Below are positions 7,824 through 15,957 of a stretch of 17,702 nt of DNA, piece after piece; the stretch's first letter is position 1, and each line of letters opens with the position of its first letter. The notes under the pieces are model-generated. The model ran no database searches. It was not told the origin of the DNA and was given only the letters and a program-made list of their open reading frames with translations. A program made the translations under genes and the position numbers. The DNA comes from Candidatus Methanovirga meridionalis (lineage in GTDB: Archaea > Methanobacteriota > Methanobacteria > Methanobacteriales > Methanobacteriaceae), in contig JAITPS010000006.1 of the NCBI GenBank assembly GCA_031289325.1, forward strand, positions 1 to 17,702. The letters run 5' to 3'.

Positions 7824-10028
7824 TTAATTGTAATGAATTAAATCTTCTTCCTTAGATACAGGCTTAATTTTTTCCATAGCTTGGTTAAATGATTTCATAG
7901 AAACTTCATTTGACTCCATATTTTTTCTAAGAGTTAACATTGCTGCTTCTCTACATACGGCTTCAATATCTGCACCAACATAACCTTCACTCTCTTTAGC
8001 TAATTTTTCAATATTAACATCATCTGAGAGAGGCATATCTTTTGTATGAACCTTGAAAATAGCTAATCTTCCTTTTTCATTTGGATTATCAACTTTAATA
8101 TGTCTATCAAACCTTCCAGGTCTTATTAACCCAGCATCAAGAATATCTGGTCTATTTGTAGCTGCTATAATAGCTACATCTCTAAGTTCTTCCATACCAT
8201 CAATTTCTGTAAGTAGTTGGTTTACAACTCTTTGAGTTACGCCTGAATCTCCTGTAGAATTACCTCTTGAAGATGCTATTGAGTCTATTTCATCAAAAAA
8301 GATAACAGTTGGAGCTGTTTGTCTTGCTTTTCTAAATACTTCTCTAACACCTTTCTCAGAGTCTCCAACCCATTTAGATAATAACTCTGGTCCTTTAATA
8401 GCTATGAAATTTGCTTCACTTTCATTTGCTACTGCTTTTGCAAGTAAGGTTTTGCCTGTTCCTGGAGTACCATATAGTAAAACACCTTTAGGTGGTTTAA
8501 CACCAAATTTTTCAAATTTTTCAGGATACTTTAAAGGCCATTCAATAGCTTCTTGTAGTTCTTGTTTCGCATCTTCTAATCCACCAATATCATCCCATTT
8601 AATATCTGGTATTTGAACATGAATTTCTCTTAGAGCAGATGGTTGAATTTCTTTTAATGCTTCTTTAAAATCATCTTTTTTAACTATTAATTTTTGCAAG
8701 GTTTCTTTTGGTATTTCTTCATCAGTTTTAATATCTGGTAGAATTCTTCTTACAACTCTCATAGCTGCTTCTTTACATAATGCTTCAAGATCTGCTCCTA
8801 CAAAACCGTGTGTTATCTCAGATAATTCATCTAAATCAACCTTCTCACTGAGTGGCATTCCTCTTGTATGGATCTCAATAACTTCTTTTCTTCCGTCTTT
8901 ATCTGGAACACCAATTTCTATTTCGCGATCAAATCTTCCTGGTCTTCTAAGTGCTTGATCTAATGAATTTGGTCTGTTAGTTGCTCCTATTACAACTACT
9001 TGACCTCTTGCATTTAATCCATCCATTAAGGTTAATAATTGAGCAACAATTCTTCTTTCAACTTCACCTTGAGTTTCTTCTCTCTTTGGAGCTATTGCAT
9101 CTAATTCATCAATGAAGATTATGGATGGTGCATTTTTTTCTGCTTCTTCAAAGAATTCTCTTAGATTTTCTTCAGAACCTCCAACATATTTACTCATTAT
9201 TTCAGGTCCATTAATAGCTATAAAATGAGCATCACTTTCGCTTGCAACTGCTTTTGCAAGTAAAGTTTTACCTGTTCCTGGTGGACCATGCATTAAAACT
9301 CCTTTTGGTGGTGAAATTCCAAGTCTGTCAAATAGTTCTGGTCTTTTAAGAGGAATTTCAATCATTTCTCTAACTTTTTTAACTTCCTCTTTAAGCCCCC
9401 CAATATCTTCATAACTAACATTAACAAGGTTGGACATACCTTCAAGTTTAGAAATGTCAACTGGTTTTTCTTGAATTTCAACATTAGTATTTTTACTCAC
9501 AACAACAACTCCAGATGGATTCGTTGAGACAACAGCAAGTTTAATTTCACCTAATTGAGGAATGTTCATTTGATTAAATATATCGTCTCCAAAGAAATCA
9601 TCAAAAAATCCTCCAGCTCTTTGAGTAGATTTTGTTCTAAATCCAGAATTTATTATATCTCCTTGTACCATTGTTTTGTTTAAAAATGCAGGTTTAACAT
9701 TGCCTTGAACTTTAATATTGTGTTCAATAGGTGCTAAAACAATTTTTTTAGCCTCTTTGATTTCTGCTTTTCTGATTTCTATTTCCTCTCCAATGGATGT
9801 TCCAGCATTTTTACGGACTGTTCCATCAATTCTTATGGTTTCTAATCCAATATCCGATTGAGATGGCATTACTCTTGCAGTAGTGGATTTATTTCCAAGA
9901 ATTTCAACAACATCTCCTTCTTGAAGGTTTAATTTTTCCATACTGCTTGGATCTATTTTAGCTATTCCAATACCAACATCACTTTGTGAAATAGCTTCAG
10001 CAACTTTTAGTTTAAAATTTTCACTCAT
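7824..10028 (-). CDS. CDC48/VAT-type AAA+ ATPase
   Basis: This is a two-ring AAA+ unfoldase of the CDC48/p97/VAT family, a hexameric cytosolic machine that extracts and unfolds proteins, probably for the proteasome. The 734-residue protein has an N-domain (1 to about 190), D1 (about 205-460) and D2 (about 478-720). D1 has Walker A GPPGTGKT (248-255), Walker B IIFIDELD (303-310), pore loop KYVG (280-283) and arginine-finger region RRPGRFDR (361-368). D2 has GTPGTGKT (520-527), VIFFDEID (575-582), pore loop KWVG (552-555) and RPGRFDR (636-642). The N-domain carries a Phe/Asp/Gly-rich stretch (139-150). The chain ends in HYN, with the penultimate Tyr of a HbYX-like tail. The ATG has a GGGGG site 8 bases upstream. 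It is monocistronic, with its own promoter and terminator. Confidence 0.96.
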   Translation of the reverse strand: MSENFKLKVAEAISQSDVGIGIAKIDPSSMEKLNLQEGDVVEILGNKSTTARVMPSQSDIGLETIRIDGTVRKNAGTSIGEEIEIRKAEIKEAKKIVLAPIEHNIKVQGNVKPAFLNKTMVQGDIINSGFRTKSTQRAGGFFDDFFGDDIFNQMNIPQLGEIKLAVVSTNPSGVVVVSKNTNVEIQEKPVDISKLEGMSNLVNVSYEDIGGLKEEVKKVREMIEIPLKRPELFDRLGISPPKGVLMHGPPGTGKTLLAKAVASESDAHFIAINGPEIMSKYVGGSEENLREFFEEAEKNAPSIIFIDELDAIAPKREETQGEVERRIVAQLLTLMDGLNARGQVVVIGATNRPNSLDQALRRPGRFDREIEIGVPDKDGRKEVIEIHTRGMPLSEKVDLDELSEITHGFVGADLEALCKEAAMRVVRRILPDIKTDEEIPKETLQKLIVKKDDFKEALKEIQPSALREIHVQIPDIKWDDIGGLEDAKQELQEAIEWPLKYPEKFEKFGVKPPKGVLLYGTPGTGKTLLAKAVANESEANFIAIKGPELLSKWVGDSEKGVREVFRKARQTAPTVIFFDEIDSIASSRGNSTGDSGVTQRVVNQLLTEIDGMEELRDVAIIAATNRPDILDAGLIRPGRFDRHIKVDNPNEKGRLAIFKVHTKDMPLSDDVNIEKLAKESEGYVGADIEAVCREAAMLTLRKNMESNEVSMKSFNQAMEKIKPVSKEEDLIHYN

Positions 10029-10093
10029 TATAATTCCCCCTTTTTTGATTATAAATGATTGTTTTGATTAAAGGATAATAGAACAATTTTTTA

Positions 10094-10103
10094 TTCATAT
10101 AAC
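10094..10103 (-). promoter_or_regulatory. candidate TATA box of the CDC48 gene
   Basis: GTTATATGAA on the minus strand resembles archaeal box A and lies 66-75 bp upstream of the start codon, placing initiation near 10070 and a leader of about 40 bases. It sits between the gene and the satellite array that starts at 10119. Confidence 0.45.
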
Positions 10104-10118
10104 TCTTATGCCATTAAA

Positions 10119-10417
10119 TTAGCATATTATTTTAAATTAGCATTATTTATTAGTATATTATTTTAAATTAGCATATTATTTTAAATTAGCATTATTTATT
10201 AGCATATTATTTTAAATTAGCATATTATTTTAAATTAGCATATTATTTTAAATTAGCATATTTATTAGCATATTATTTTAAATTAGCATATTTATTAGCA
10301 TATTATTTTAAATTAGCATTATTTATTAGTATATTATTTTAAATTAGCATTATTTATTAGTATATTATTTTAAATTAGCATATTTATTAGTACATTATTT
10401 TAAATTAGCATATTATA
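10119..10417. repeat. satellite array of two alternating units upstream of CDC48
   Basis: About 300 bp consist of units beginning TTAG. Unit A is TTAGCATATTATTTTAAA (18 bp, 11 copies, some with TTAGTA). Unit B is the shorter TTAGCATTATTTA or TTAGCATATTTA (13 or 12 bp, 7 copies). The order is A B A A B A A A B A B A B A B A B A, plus a final partial unit. B is unit A with its middle shortened. The array is immediately upstream of the CDC48 promoter and contains no coding frame. Confidence 0.95.
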
Positions 10418-10481
10418 ATTAATAAATAATAGAATAATTCTCAATTATTAAATTAAATATTATTATATGATGATTTTAATT

Positions 10482-10856
10482 AAAGTTCTTAATAGATAAT
10501 TTTTTTTTTAAAATAAAATATTATTAAAAAATATTAATTTAAAATTAATTATATTAATTGAACTACATTTATATTAATTAGAATTAAATATTATTAAAAA
10601 ATATTAGTTTAAAATTATTTATATTAATTGAACTACATTTATATTAATTAGAATTAAATATTATTAAAAAATATTAGTTTAAAATTATTTATATTAATTA
10701 AACTACATTTATATTAATTAGAATTAAATATTATTAAAAAATATTAGTTTAAAATTATTTATATTAATTAAAATTTAAAATAATGAATTTTAATAAAGTA
10801 ATATTTAAAATTAAATAATTTAATAAAAAAATTTATCGTTAAAATTTAAGAACTTT
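10482..10856 (+). mobile_element. MITE-like element, expanded copy C
   Basis: The core ends AAAGTTCTTAA (10482-10492) and TTAAGAACTTT (10846-10856) match the family, and the interior shares the ATTATTAAAAAATATTA and TTTAAAATTATTTATATTAATT blocks with other copies. It is much longer because a 70-bp interior unit is repeated. The outermost bases (expected TATAGT...ACTATA) are degenerate, so the outer limits, probably about 15 bp beyond each core, are uncertain. Confidence 0.75.
10517..10772. repeat. 70-bp tandem repeat inside copy C
   Basis: Three full 70-bp units start at 10517, 10587 and 10657, and a fourth partial unit runs from 10727 to about 10772. Units 2 and 3 differ from each other at only one or two positions. 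Each contains ATTATTAAAAAATATTA followed by a TATATTAATT-rich part. The unit derives from the element interior. Confidence 0.9.
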
Positions 10857-10871
10857 TCATAATATTCATAA

Positions 10872-11637
10872 TATAATAAAACTAAAATAAAATTGAGCAT
10901 TATAAATAATAAAATTGAATATCATACATAAAATTGAATATCATACATAAATTTTTAATGAATTTTAATAATTAATTTTTTTAGATAAGTCAATAAAAAA
11001 TTTCTAATGAATTTTTTGATAATGAATTTTTTGATCTTAATATTTAATCAATTAAATGATTTAATAGTTACATTAATAATTTATTATATGAACTTATTAA
11101 TTATTATATTTTTAATTATTATGTTTTGTAAATATAAAGTTTATAATTATCTTAATTTATAAAAGAAACAAAAATTTCAATTTTAATAGTAAACAATTAA
11201 AAATTAATCCATGATTTAAAGTTTAATATTAGTTTTCTATTTTAGTTAATTTTTGTAATTTTAATTATGTTTTTCATAGTATATAAACTTTTCGGTTGAA
11301 AAAGATGTGTAAACTTTTGTGAAGTTTTATAACAGAATGTTTATTAAACGAATTGATTTTTGGTCAAACTTTTTTTAAGGCATGAAAACTATTTATTTTT
11401 AACTTTTTTTAGAATATAATCTCTGATTTTCTAAAATTTCGCTTTTGAAGATAGAAATCTCTGATTTTCTAAAATTTATAAAAAAATGAGAATAAAAAGG
11501 AATTGATAAAACTTAAAAAAATAAGAAAAGAATATTTAATTAATACAATCTCAATAAACATGAAAAAAAGAATTTAAAAATAAAAACAACAATTTATAAA
11601 ATATAAATCATTAAAAGAAGAATTTTATTATTTTGTG
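10872..11637. other. gene-free A+T-rich region with minor repeats
   Basis: I see no convincing gene in these 766 bp. The stretch holds a perfect 19-bp tandem duplication (10911-10929 and 10930-10948), an isolated TTTATATA box on the minus strand (11287-11280) and an adjacent small hairpin (CTTTTC-GGTT-GAAAAAG, about 11288-11304). It also holds a perfect 22-bp direct repeat (11418-11439 and 11456-11477). The box could drive a leftward non-coding RNA, but nothing else supports one. Confidence 0.55.
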
Positions 11638-12060
11638 AAACCAAATTTTTTGCAATTTAAAATTTTTTAATTTTTATTAAAATATAGTGATTTTGATAAA
11701 GTTCTTAATAAATAACTTTTTTAAAAACAAATCCTATTAAAAAATATTAATTTAAAATTAATTATATTAATTAAAATAAGTTTATATCCTTTAAAATTTA
11801 AAATTATAAATTTTTATAAAATAACATTTAAAATTAAATAATTTAATGAAAAAATTACCATTTCAAAATTTAGGAACTTTTTCATTATGATTATATCATG
11901 TTTTCAAAAATTATTTAATAAATTTTATTAATATAAAAATTAAATGGATTATTTTAATTATTTATTAAAAATAACAAATTTAAACTTACTAAATTGAATT
12001 TAAGGAAAAATTAAAAATAATGAGAATTAAAAATAATGAGTTTTGCAAAAAATTTGGTTT
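11638..12060. repeat. 18-bp perfect inverted repeat flanking copy D
   Basis: AAACCAAATTTTTTGCAA at 11638-11655 recurs in exact reverse complement at 12043-12060, enclosing 423 bp with copy D in the middle. Past the right arm the sequence continues TTGACTATA, so that side also ends in ACTATA. Related CCAAATTT motifs flank hisF (about 201-218 and 1135-1142). The meaning is unknown; it could be a second, older inverted-repeat element into which D inserted. Confidence 0.6.
11683..11895 (+). mobile_element. MITE-like dispersed element, copy D (213 bp)
   Basis: The left end is TATAGTGATTTTGAT then AAAGTTCTTAA (11698-11708). The right end is TTAGGAACTTT (11870-11880, one mismatch) then TTCATTATGATTATA. 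Length is exactly 213 bp, as in copy B, and the orientation is that of copy A. No coding content. Confidence 0.85.
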
Positions 12061-12179
12061 TTGACTATAAAAATGGTTTATAAAAATTTTAAGTTCAAAA
12101 AAAAAAGAATGTGAGAAATCGATAACTAATGCAAATAATCTTAATAATAAAAATAAGTAGTAAAAATAAATAAGCAAAT

Positions 12180-12213
12180 AAAAAAAAAAAAAATAATGGA
12201 GAATAATCTCTCC
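12180..12213 (-). terminator. hdrA terminator
   Basis: On the minus strand, just after the TAG stop, GGAGA-GATTAT-TCTCC forms a 5-bp GC-containing stem. Four bases later comes a run of 14 T residues (the A run at 12180-12193 on the plus strand). This is a textbook intrinsic-type terminator layout. Confidence 0.75.
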
Positions 12214-12217
12214 AAAT

Positions 12218-14194
12218 CTATTTACCTGAGTCTTCAAGAGCTGCTTCAATTTGTGCCATGATCTGTGATGTTTTAAAGTGATTCTGATCCATTGCACCAG
12301 ATGGGCATGCACCTACACATGTACCACATCCTTTACATAAAGCAACATTGACTTTAGCTTGACTATCTTCAATAGTAATTGCAGCATATGGACACAAGTC
12401 TATACAAACTTCACATGCCCCACAAACATCTTTATCTGTAGTAGCAATAATAGGTTCAATTTCTACTTCGCCTTTAACCATTGGGATTGCAGCACGAGAT
12501 GCGGCACCTGAGCCTTGTGCAACAGCATCAGGAATATCCTTAGGACCTTGTGAAACACCAGCAAGGTATACACCATCTGTTAAAGTATCAACAGGTCTTA
12601 ATTTTGGGTGAGCTTCCATTAAGAAACCATCTGCACTTCTAGATAAACCGATAGTTTGTCTTAGTTTTTCAGAACCTGCAGGAGGTATAAGACCAACACT
12701 TAAAACAACCAAATCATATTCATATTCAGTCACTTTACCAAGCAAAGTATCTTCAGATCTAACTGTTAAAGTTAAATCATCATTTTCAATGACTTCAGCT
12801 GGTCTTCCTCTTAAGAACTTAATTCCATACTTTTCTTGTGAATTTTTGTAGAACTCTTCAAATCCTTTACCAAATGCTCTTATATCCATGTAGTATAATG
12901 TTACATCGGTATCTGCTTCGTGATCTATGATTAGCTGAGCATTTTTCATTGAATACATACAGCAAACTCTTGAACAATATGGTTTACCAATTTGTTCATC
13001 TCTTGAACCAACACAGTGAATAAATGCAACACGTTTAGGACTTTTGTGGTCAGATGGTTTTACAACATGACCTTCGGTAGGTCCTGATGCATTAATCATC
13101 CTTTCAATTTCCATAGCTGTGATGACATTACTAAATTGTCCATAACCATATTCAAGTTTTTCTGTAGGGTCGTAAGGGTCATAACCAGTAGCTACAATAA
13201 TTGTTCCTACATCAATATCTATAAATTCACTTTCTTGGTCATGCTGGACAGCTCCACGCTCACAGATTTGATCACATAATTTACATTCAATACAGTAATC
13301 CTTATCTATAGTAGCACGTAAAGGAACTGCTTGTGGGAAAGGAATGTAAGCTGCTTTAACCATACCAATACCTTCATCAAAGTAATTAGGCATTTCAATA
13401 GGGCAAACTTCTACACATGATCCACAGCCAACACATGATTCTTCATCTATGTACCTTGGTTTCTTCTCTACTTTTACTTGGAAGTTTCCAATGTATCCAT
13501 GCACTTCTCTAACTTCAGCATAAGTTAAAAGTTCTATATTTTCGTGCTTACCTACATCCACCATTTTTGGAGCAAGAATACACATTGAACAATCTAATGT
13601 TGGGAATGTTTTATCTAATTGTCCCATCCTTCCACCGATAGTAGGATTTTTCTCAACCAAGTAGGTTTTAAATCCCATATCAGCTAAATCAAGAGCAGAC
13701 TGAATACCAGCTACTCCACCACCAATAACCAATGCATTATTGTTAACAGAAACTTTAGAAGCTTCTAATGGTTCGAGTAATCTTGCTTTTGCAACAGCCA
13801 TTCTTGTTAAATCTTTTGCTTTTTCTGTAGCTTCTTCAGGTTCAGCCATGTGTACCCAAGAATCTTGTTCTCTTAAGTTAGCAAATTCAAATAAAAATTG
13901 GTTTAGACCAGCTTCTCTAACACATCTTCTAAATGTTGCTTCGTGAAGTCTTGGAGAACAAGCAGCAACAACAATTCTATTTAAATTGTGTTCTTTAATA
14001 TCTTCTTGAATTGCTTGTTGTCCTGGATCTGAACAATAATACTTATAATCTTTTGCTATAGCTACATTTGGCAGAGTTTTTGCATAATCAGCAACAGAGG
14101 GGACATCAACAACCCCTCCAATGTTTACACCACAATGGCAAACATAAACTCCAATTTTTGGTTCTTCGTTTGATACATCTCTTTCTTCTGTCAT
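12218..14194 (-). CDS. hdrA: CoB-CoM heterodisulfide reductase iron-sulfur subunit A
   Basis: HdrA is the FAD-containing, electron-bifurcating subunit of the cytosolic HdrABC complex. It couples CoM-S-S-CoB reduction to ferredoxin reduction in methanogenesis. The 658-residue chain has an N-terminal domain with cysteines 19, 21, 54 and 79. The FAD site of the thioredoxin-reductase-like domain is VIGGGVAGIQSALDLADMG (156-174). The inserted ferredoxin domain has CVGCGSCVEVCP (254-265) and CIECKLCDQICE (301-312), and a CVGSRD motif follows (394-399). The C-terminal ferredoxin domain has CGACEVCIDLCP (591-602) and CKGCGTCVGACP (620-631). All sixteen ferredoxin cysteines are present. The ATG is preceded by AAGGTGATTT, a near-perfect match to the 16S tail. 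HdrB, HdrC and hydrogenase genes are not adjacent, and hdrA appears monocistronic. Confidence 0.97.
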   Translation of the reverse strand: MTEERDVSNEEPKIGVYVCHCGVNIGGVVDVPSVADYAKTLPNVAIAKDYKYYCSDPGQQAIQEDIKEHNLNRIVVAACSPRLHEATFRRCVREAGLNQFLFEFANLREQDSWVHMAEPEEATEKAKDLTRMAVAKARLLEPLEASKVSVNNNALVIGGGVAGIQSALDLADMGFKTYLVEKNPTIGGRMGQLDKTFPTLDCSMCILAPKMVDVGKHENIELLTYAEVREVHGYIGNFQVKVEKKPRYIDEESCVGCGSCVEVCPIEMPNYFDEGIGMVKAAYIPFPQAVPLRATIDKDYCIECKLCDQICERGAVQHDQESEFIDIDVGTIIVATGYDPYDPTEKLEYGYGQFSNVITAMEIERMINASGPTEGHVVKPSDHKSPKRVAFIHCVGSRDEQIGKPYCSRVCCMYSMKNAQLIIDHEADTDVTLYYMDIRAFGKGFEEFYKNSQEKYGIKFLRGRPAEVIENDDLTLTVRSEDTLLGKVTEYEYDLVVLSVGLIPPAGSEKLRQTIGLSRSADGFLMEAHPKLRPVDTLTDGVYLAGVSQGPKDIPDAVAQGSGAASRAAIPMVKGEVEIEPIIATTDKDVCGACEVCIDLCPYAAITIEDSQAKVNVALCKGCGTCVGACPSGAMDQNHFKTSQIMAQIEAALEDSGK

Positions 14195-14261
14195 TAAATC
14201 ACCTTGTACAAGTTGTGATAGTATCTAAAATTTTTTATGAAAGTTAAAATATTAGATATTC

Positions 14262-14287
14262 TTATATCTGATATAACAGTATATAAA
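14262..14287 (-). promoter_or_regulatory. hdrA promoter with adjacent dyad
   Basis: A perfect box A TTTATATA (14287-14280, minus strand) is preceded by the purine-rich GGAAAG, a plausible BRE. Immediately downstream lies the 7-bp dyad TTATATC-(one base)-GATATAA (14262-14276), between the TATA box and the expected initiation near 14255. The expected leader is about 60 bases. The dyad's position suits a repressor operator, but it is A/T-rich. Confidence 0.65.
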
Positions 14288-14497
14288 CTTTCCTATATCA
14301 ATCTTAGAGTAAAGTATATATATGATAAAAATTAAGTTTTTGAATCTAATAAAAATGTTTTATATCTAATTATATGGACTTTATTAATATAAAATACACA
14401 ATTAGTAAATTAAAACATTCAAATTAAAAAAACAATAGATTCAAATTAAAAAAATAGAAGAATTAAATAATTAGTTAATCTCTTTATATGATTATTA

Positions 14498-14966
14498 TAT
14501 GAACATTATGGAAAAGTCCTTAAACTTTGAACTATGAATTTTTTTATTAAATTATTTAATTTCAAATATTGGTTTATAGAATCTATAATTTTAAATTTTA
14601 AATAATTTTTAATTAATATAAATAATTTATAATTAACATAAACAAATTTTAATCAATATAAATAATTTTAAATTAATATTTTTTAATATAGTGATGTAAA
14701 AAATGTTTGTAATTACTCATTATTTTTAAACATCATATTGTTGAAAATTTATTTTCAACTTAGGAGAATTTATTCTCCGTTTTTAAAAATAATAATTATA
14801 ATTTTTTTAATTAAAAATTTAATAATTATGGTGTAATTTAAAAAAATCTCATTATTGAACTTGTTCAATTAGAAAAACGAAGTTTTTCTGTACTTAAAAA
14901 CATTATTTCATACAATATATTCAAAATTTAAGAACATTTCCATAATGACTATCCATAATGACTATA
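14498..14966. mobile_element. composite MITE-like copy E with two right-type ends
   Basis: The left end is TATGAACATTATGGA then AAAGTCCTTAA (14513-14523). The right end is TTAAGAACATT (14928-14938) then TCCATAATGACTATC, and a 13-bp duplication (14940-14952 and 14953-14965) repeats the last bases and finishes ACTATA. Both termini are of the family's right type, facing each other, with long near-identical arms. The left about 190 bp follow the standard interior and then break off near 14689. The remainder is a hairpin array not found in other copies. It may be two elements fused head to head, or a copy that captured foreign DNA. Confidence 0.7.
14692..14889. other. array of hairpins inside copy E
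   Basis: Successive inverted repeats are TGATGT/ACATCA (14692-14735, long loop), GTTGAAAA-TTTA-TTTTCAAC (14740-14759), GGAGAA-TTTA-TTCTCC (14763-14778), ATTGAAC-TT-GTTCAAT (14854-14869) and AGAAAAAC-GAA-GTTTTTCT (14871-14889). The last four are perfect. The array lies downstream of the UDP-glucuronate decarboxylase gene and upstream of the hdrA promoter. It could terminate transcription in either direction or form a structured RNA. Part of the last hairpin also occurs downstream of hisF (154-168). Confidence 0.75.
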
Positions 14967-15924
14967 GTATAAAGCCTTCATTTTCTATTAAATTTTTAAA
15001 GTATTCTATTGTTTTATCTAATCCTTCATTTAATTCTACTACTGGTTTCCAATTCAGTTTATTGTTGGCTAAAGAAATATCTGGACATCTTTGACTAGGA
15101 TCATCAAGAGGTAAATCTTTATAAGCAATTTTTGAATTGGTATTGACTTTGGTTATAATTTTTTCAGCTAACTCATGGATTGTAAATTCATTAGGATTTC
15201 CAATATTAACGGGACCAGTAAAAGACTTTTCACTGTTCATCATTCTAATCATAACTTCAATTAAATCATCCACATAACAAAAAGACCTTGTTTTAGAACC
15301 ATCTCCATGTATGGTTATATCTTCTCCTTTTAATCCCTGTATAATAAAATTACTAACCACTCTTCCATCATCAACATTCATAAATGGACCATAGGTGTTA
15401 AAAATCCTAACAATCTTAATTTCAAGAGAGTGTTCTCTATAATAATCAAAGAATAAAGATTCAGCACATCTTTTTCCTTCATCATAACAAGCTCTTATTC
15501 CTATTGGATTAACATTCCCTTTATAACTTTCTATTTGTGGATGAACTAAAGGCTCACCATAGATTTCTGAAGTTGAAGCTTGCAATATTCTCGCATTATT
15601 TATTTTTGCAAGTTCAAGAAGGTTTAAAGAACCTATGACTGATGTTTTTGTCGTGTATATTGATGCTTTACCTTGATAATGCTTAGGTGAAGCAGGGCAT
15701 GCTAAATTATAGATTTGATCTATATTGGATAAAATATCTAAAGGTTCTATTATATCATGTTCTACAAATTCAAAATTAGGATTACTTAAAATAGATTCTA
15801 TGTTCTCTATTCTTCCAGTATAATTATTATCAACACAGATGATTTTGTTTTCATCATTTAAAAGTCTTTTAGATAAATGCGAACCTAAAAAACCAGTCCC
15901 ACCAGCAATTAAAATAGTTTTCAT
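14962..15924 (-). CDS. UDP-glucuronate decarboxylase-like NAD-dependent sugar epimerase/dehydratase
   Basis: This extended short-chain dehydrogenase probably converts UDP-glucuronate to UDP-xylose in the cytosol, supplying surface glycans. The NAD-binding GGTGFLGSH (8-16) lies in a Rossmann fold. STSEIYGEP (117-125) contains the catalytic Thr/Ser-Glu pair, and YDEGK (147-151) is the YxxxK motif. The surrounding HPQIESYKGNVNPIGIRACYDEGKR (128-152) and QRCPDIS (278-284) are characteristic of UXS rather than UDP-galactose epimerases. I place the start at the ATG at 15924 (320 residues), because it begins MKTILIAGG like the family. An in-frame TTG at 15936 would add four residues but lies above the predicted transcription start. 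The TAG stop falls inside the terminal TATAGT of element E. A related dTDP- or UDP-sugar substrate is possible. Confidence 0.88.
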   Translation of the reverse strand: MKTILIAGGTGFLGSHLSKRLLNDENKIICVDNNYTGRIENIESILSNPNFEFVEHDIIEPLDILSNIDQIYNLACPASPKHYQGKASIYTTKTSVIGSLNLLELAKINNARILQASTSEIYGEPLVHPQIESYKGNVNPIGIRACYDEGKRCAESLFFDYYREHSLEIKIVRIFNTYGPFMNVDDGRVVSNFIIQGLKGEDITIHGDGSKTRSFCYVDDLIEVMIRMMNSEKSFTGPVNIGNPNEFTIHELAEKIITKVNTNSKIAYKDLPLDDPSQRCPDISLANNKLNWKPVVELNEGLDKTIEYFKNLIENEGFIL

Positions 15925-15949
15925 TAAACCACACAATTTATTATTTTAA

Positions 15950-15957
15950 CTTATAAA
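15950..15957 (-). promoter_or_regulatory. candidate TATA box of the UXS-like gene
   Basis: TTTATAAG on the minus strand is centred about 30 bp upstream of the ATG at 15924. Initiation at the usual archaeal distance would fall within a few bases of the start codon, giving a nearly leaderless mRNA. This agrees with the weak ribosome site (GTGG). A stronger TTTATATA at 16113-16106 is an alternative farther upstream. Confidence 0.45.

Noticed and set aside
10119..10417. Possible CRISPR array.
   Set aside because: Units are contiguous with no unique spacers, and no cas gene is in the window.
11989..12312. A 107-residue minus-strand frame overlapping the end of hdrA.
   Set aside because: It starts inside hdrA in another frame and its later part is a Phe/Leu/Tyr-rich translation of the terminator and A/T tract; it is a shadow frame.
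14203..14212. Palindrome CTTGTACAAG overlapping the hdrA ribosome binding site.
   Set aside because: A 10-bp perfect palindrome without a loop forms no useful hairpin, and a single occurrence is not evidence for a regulator.
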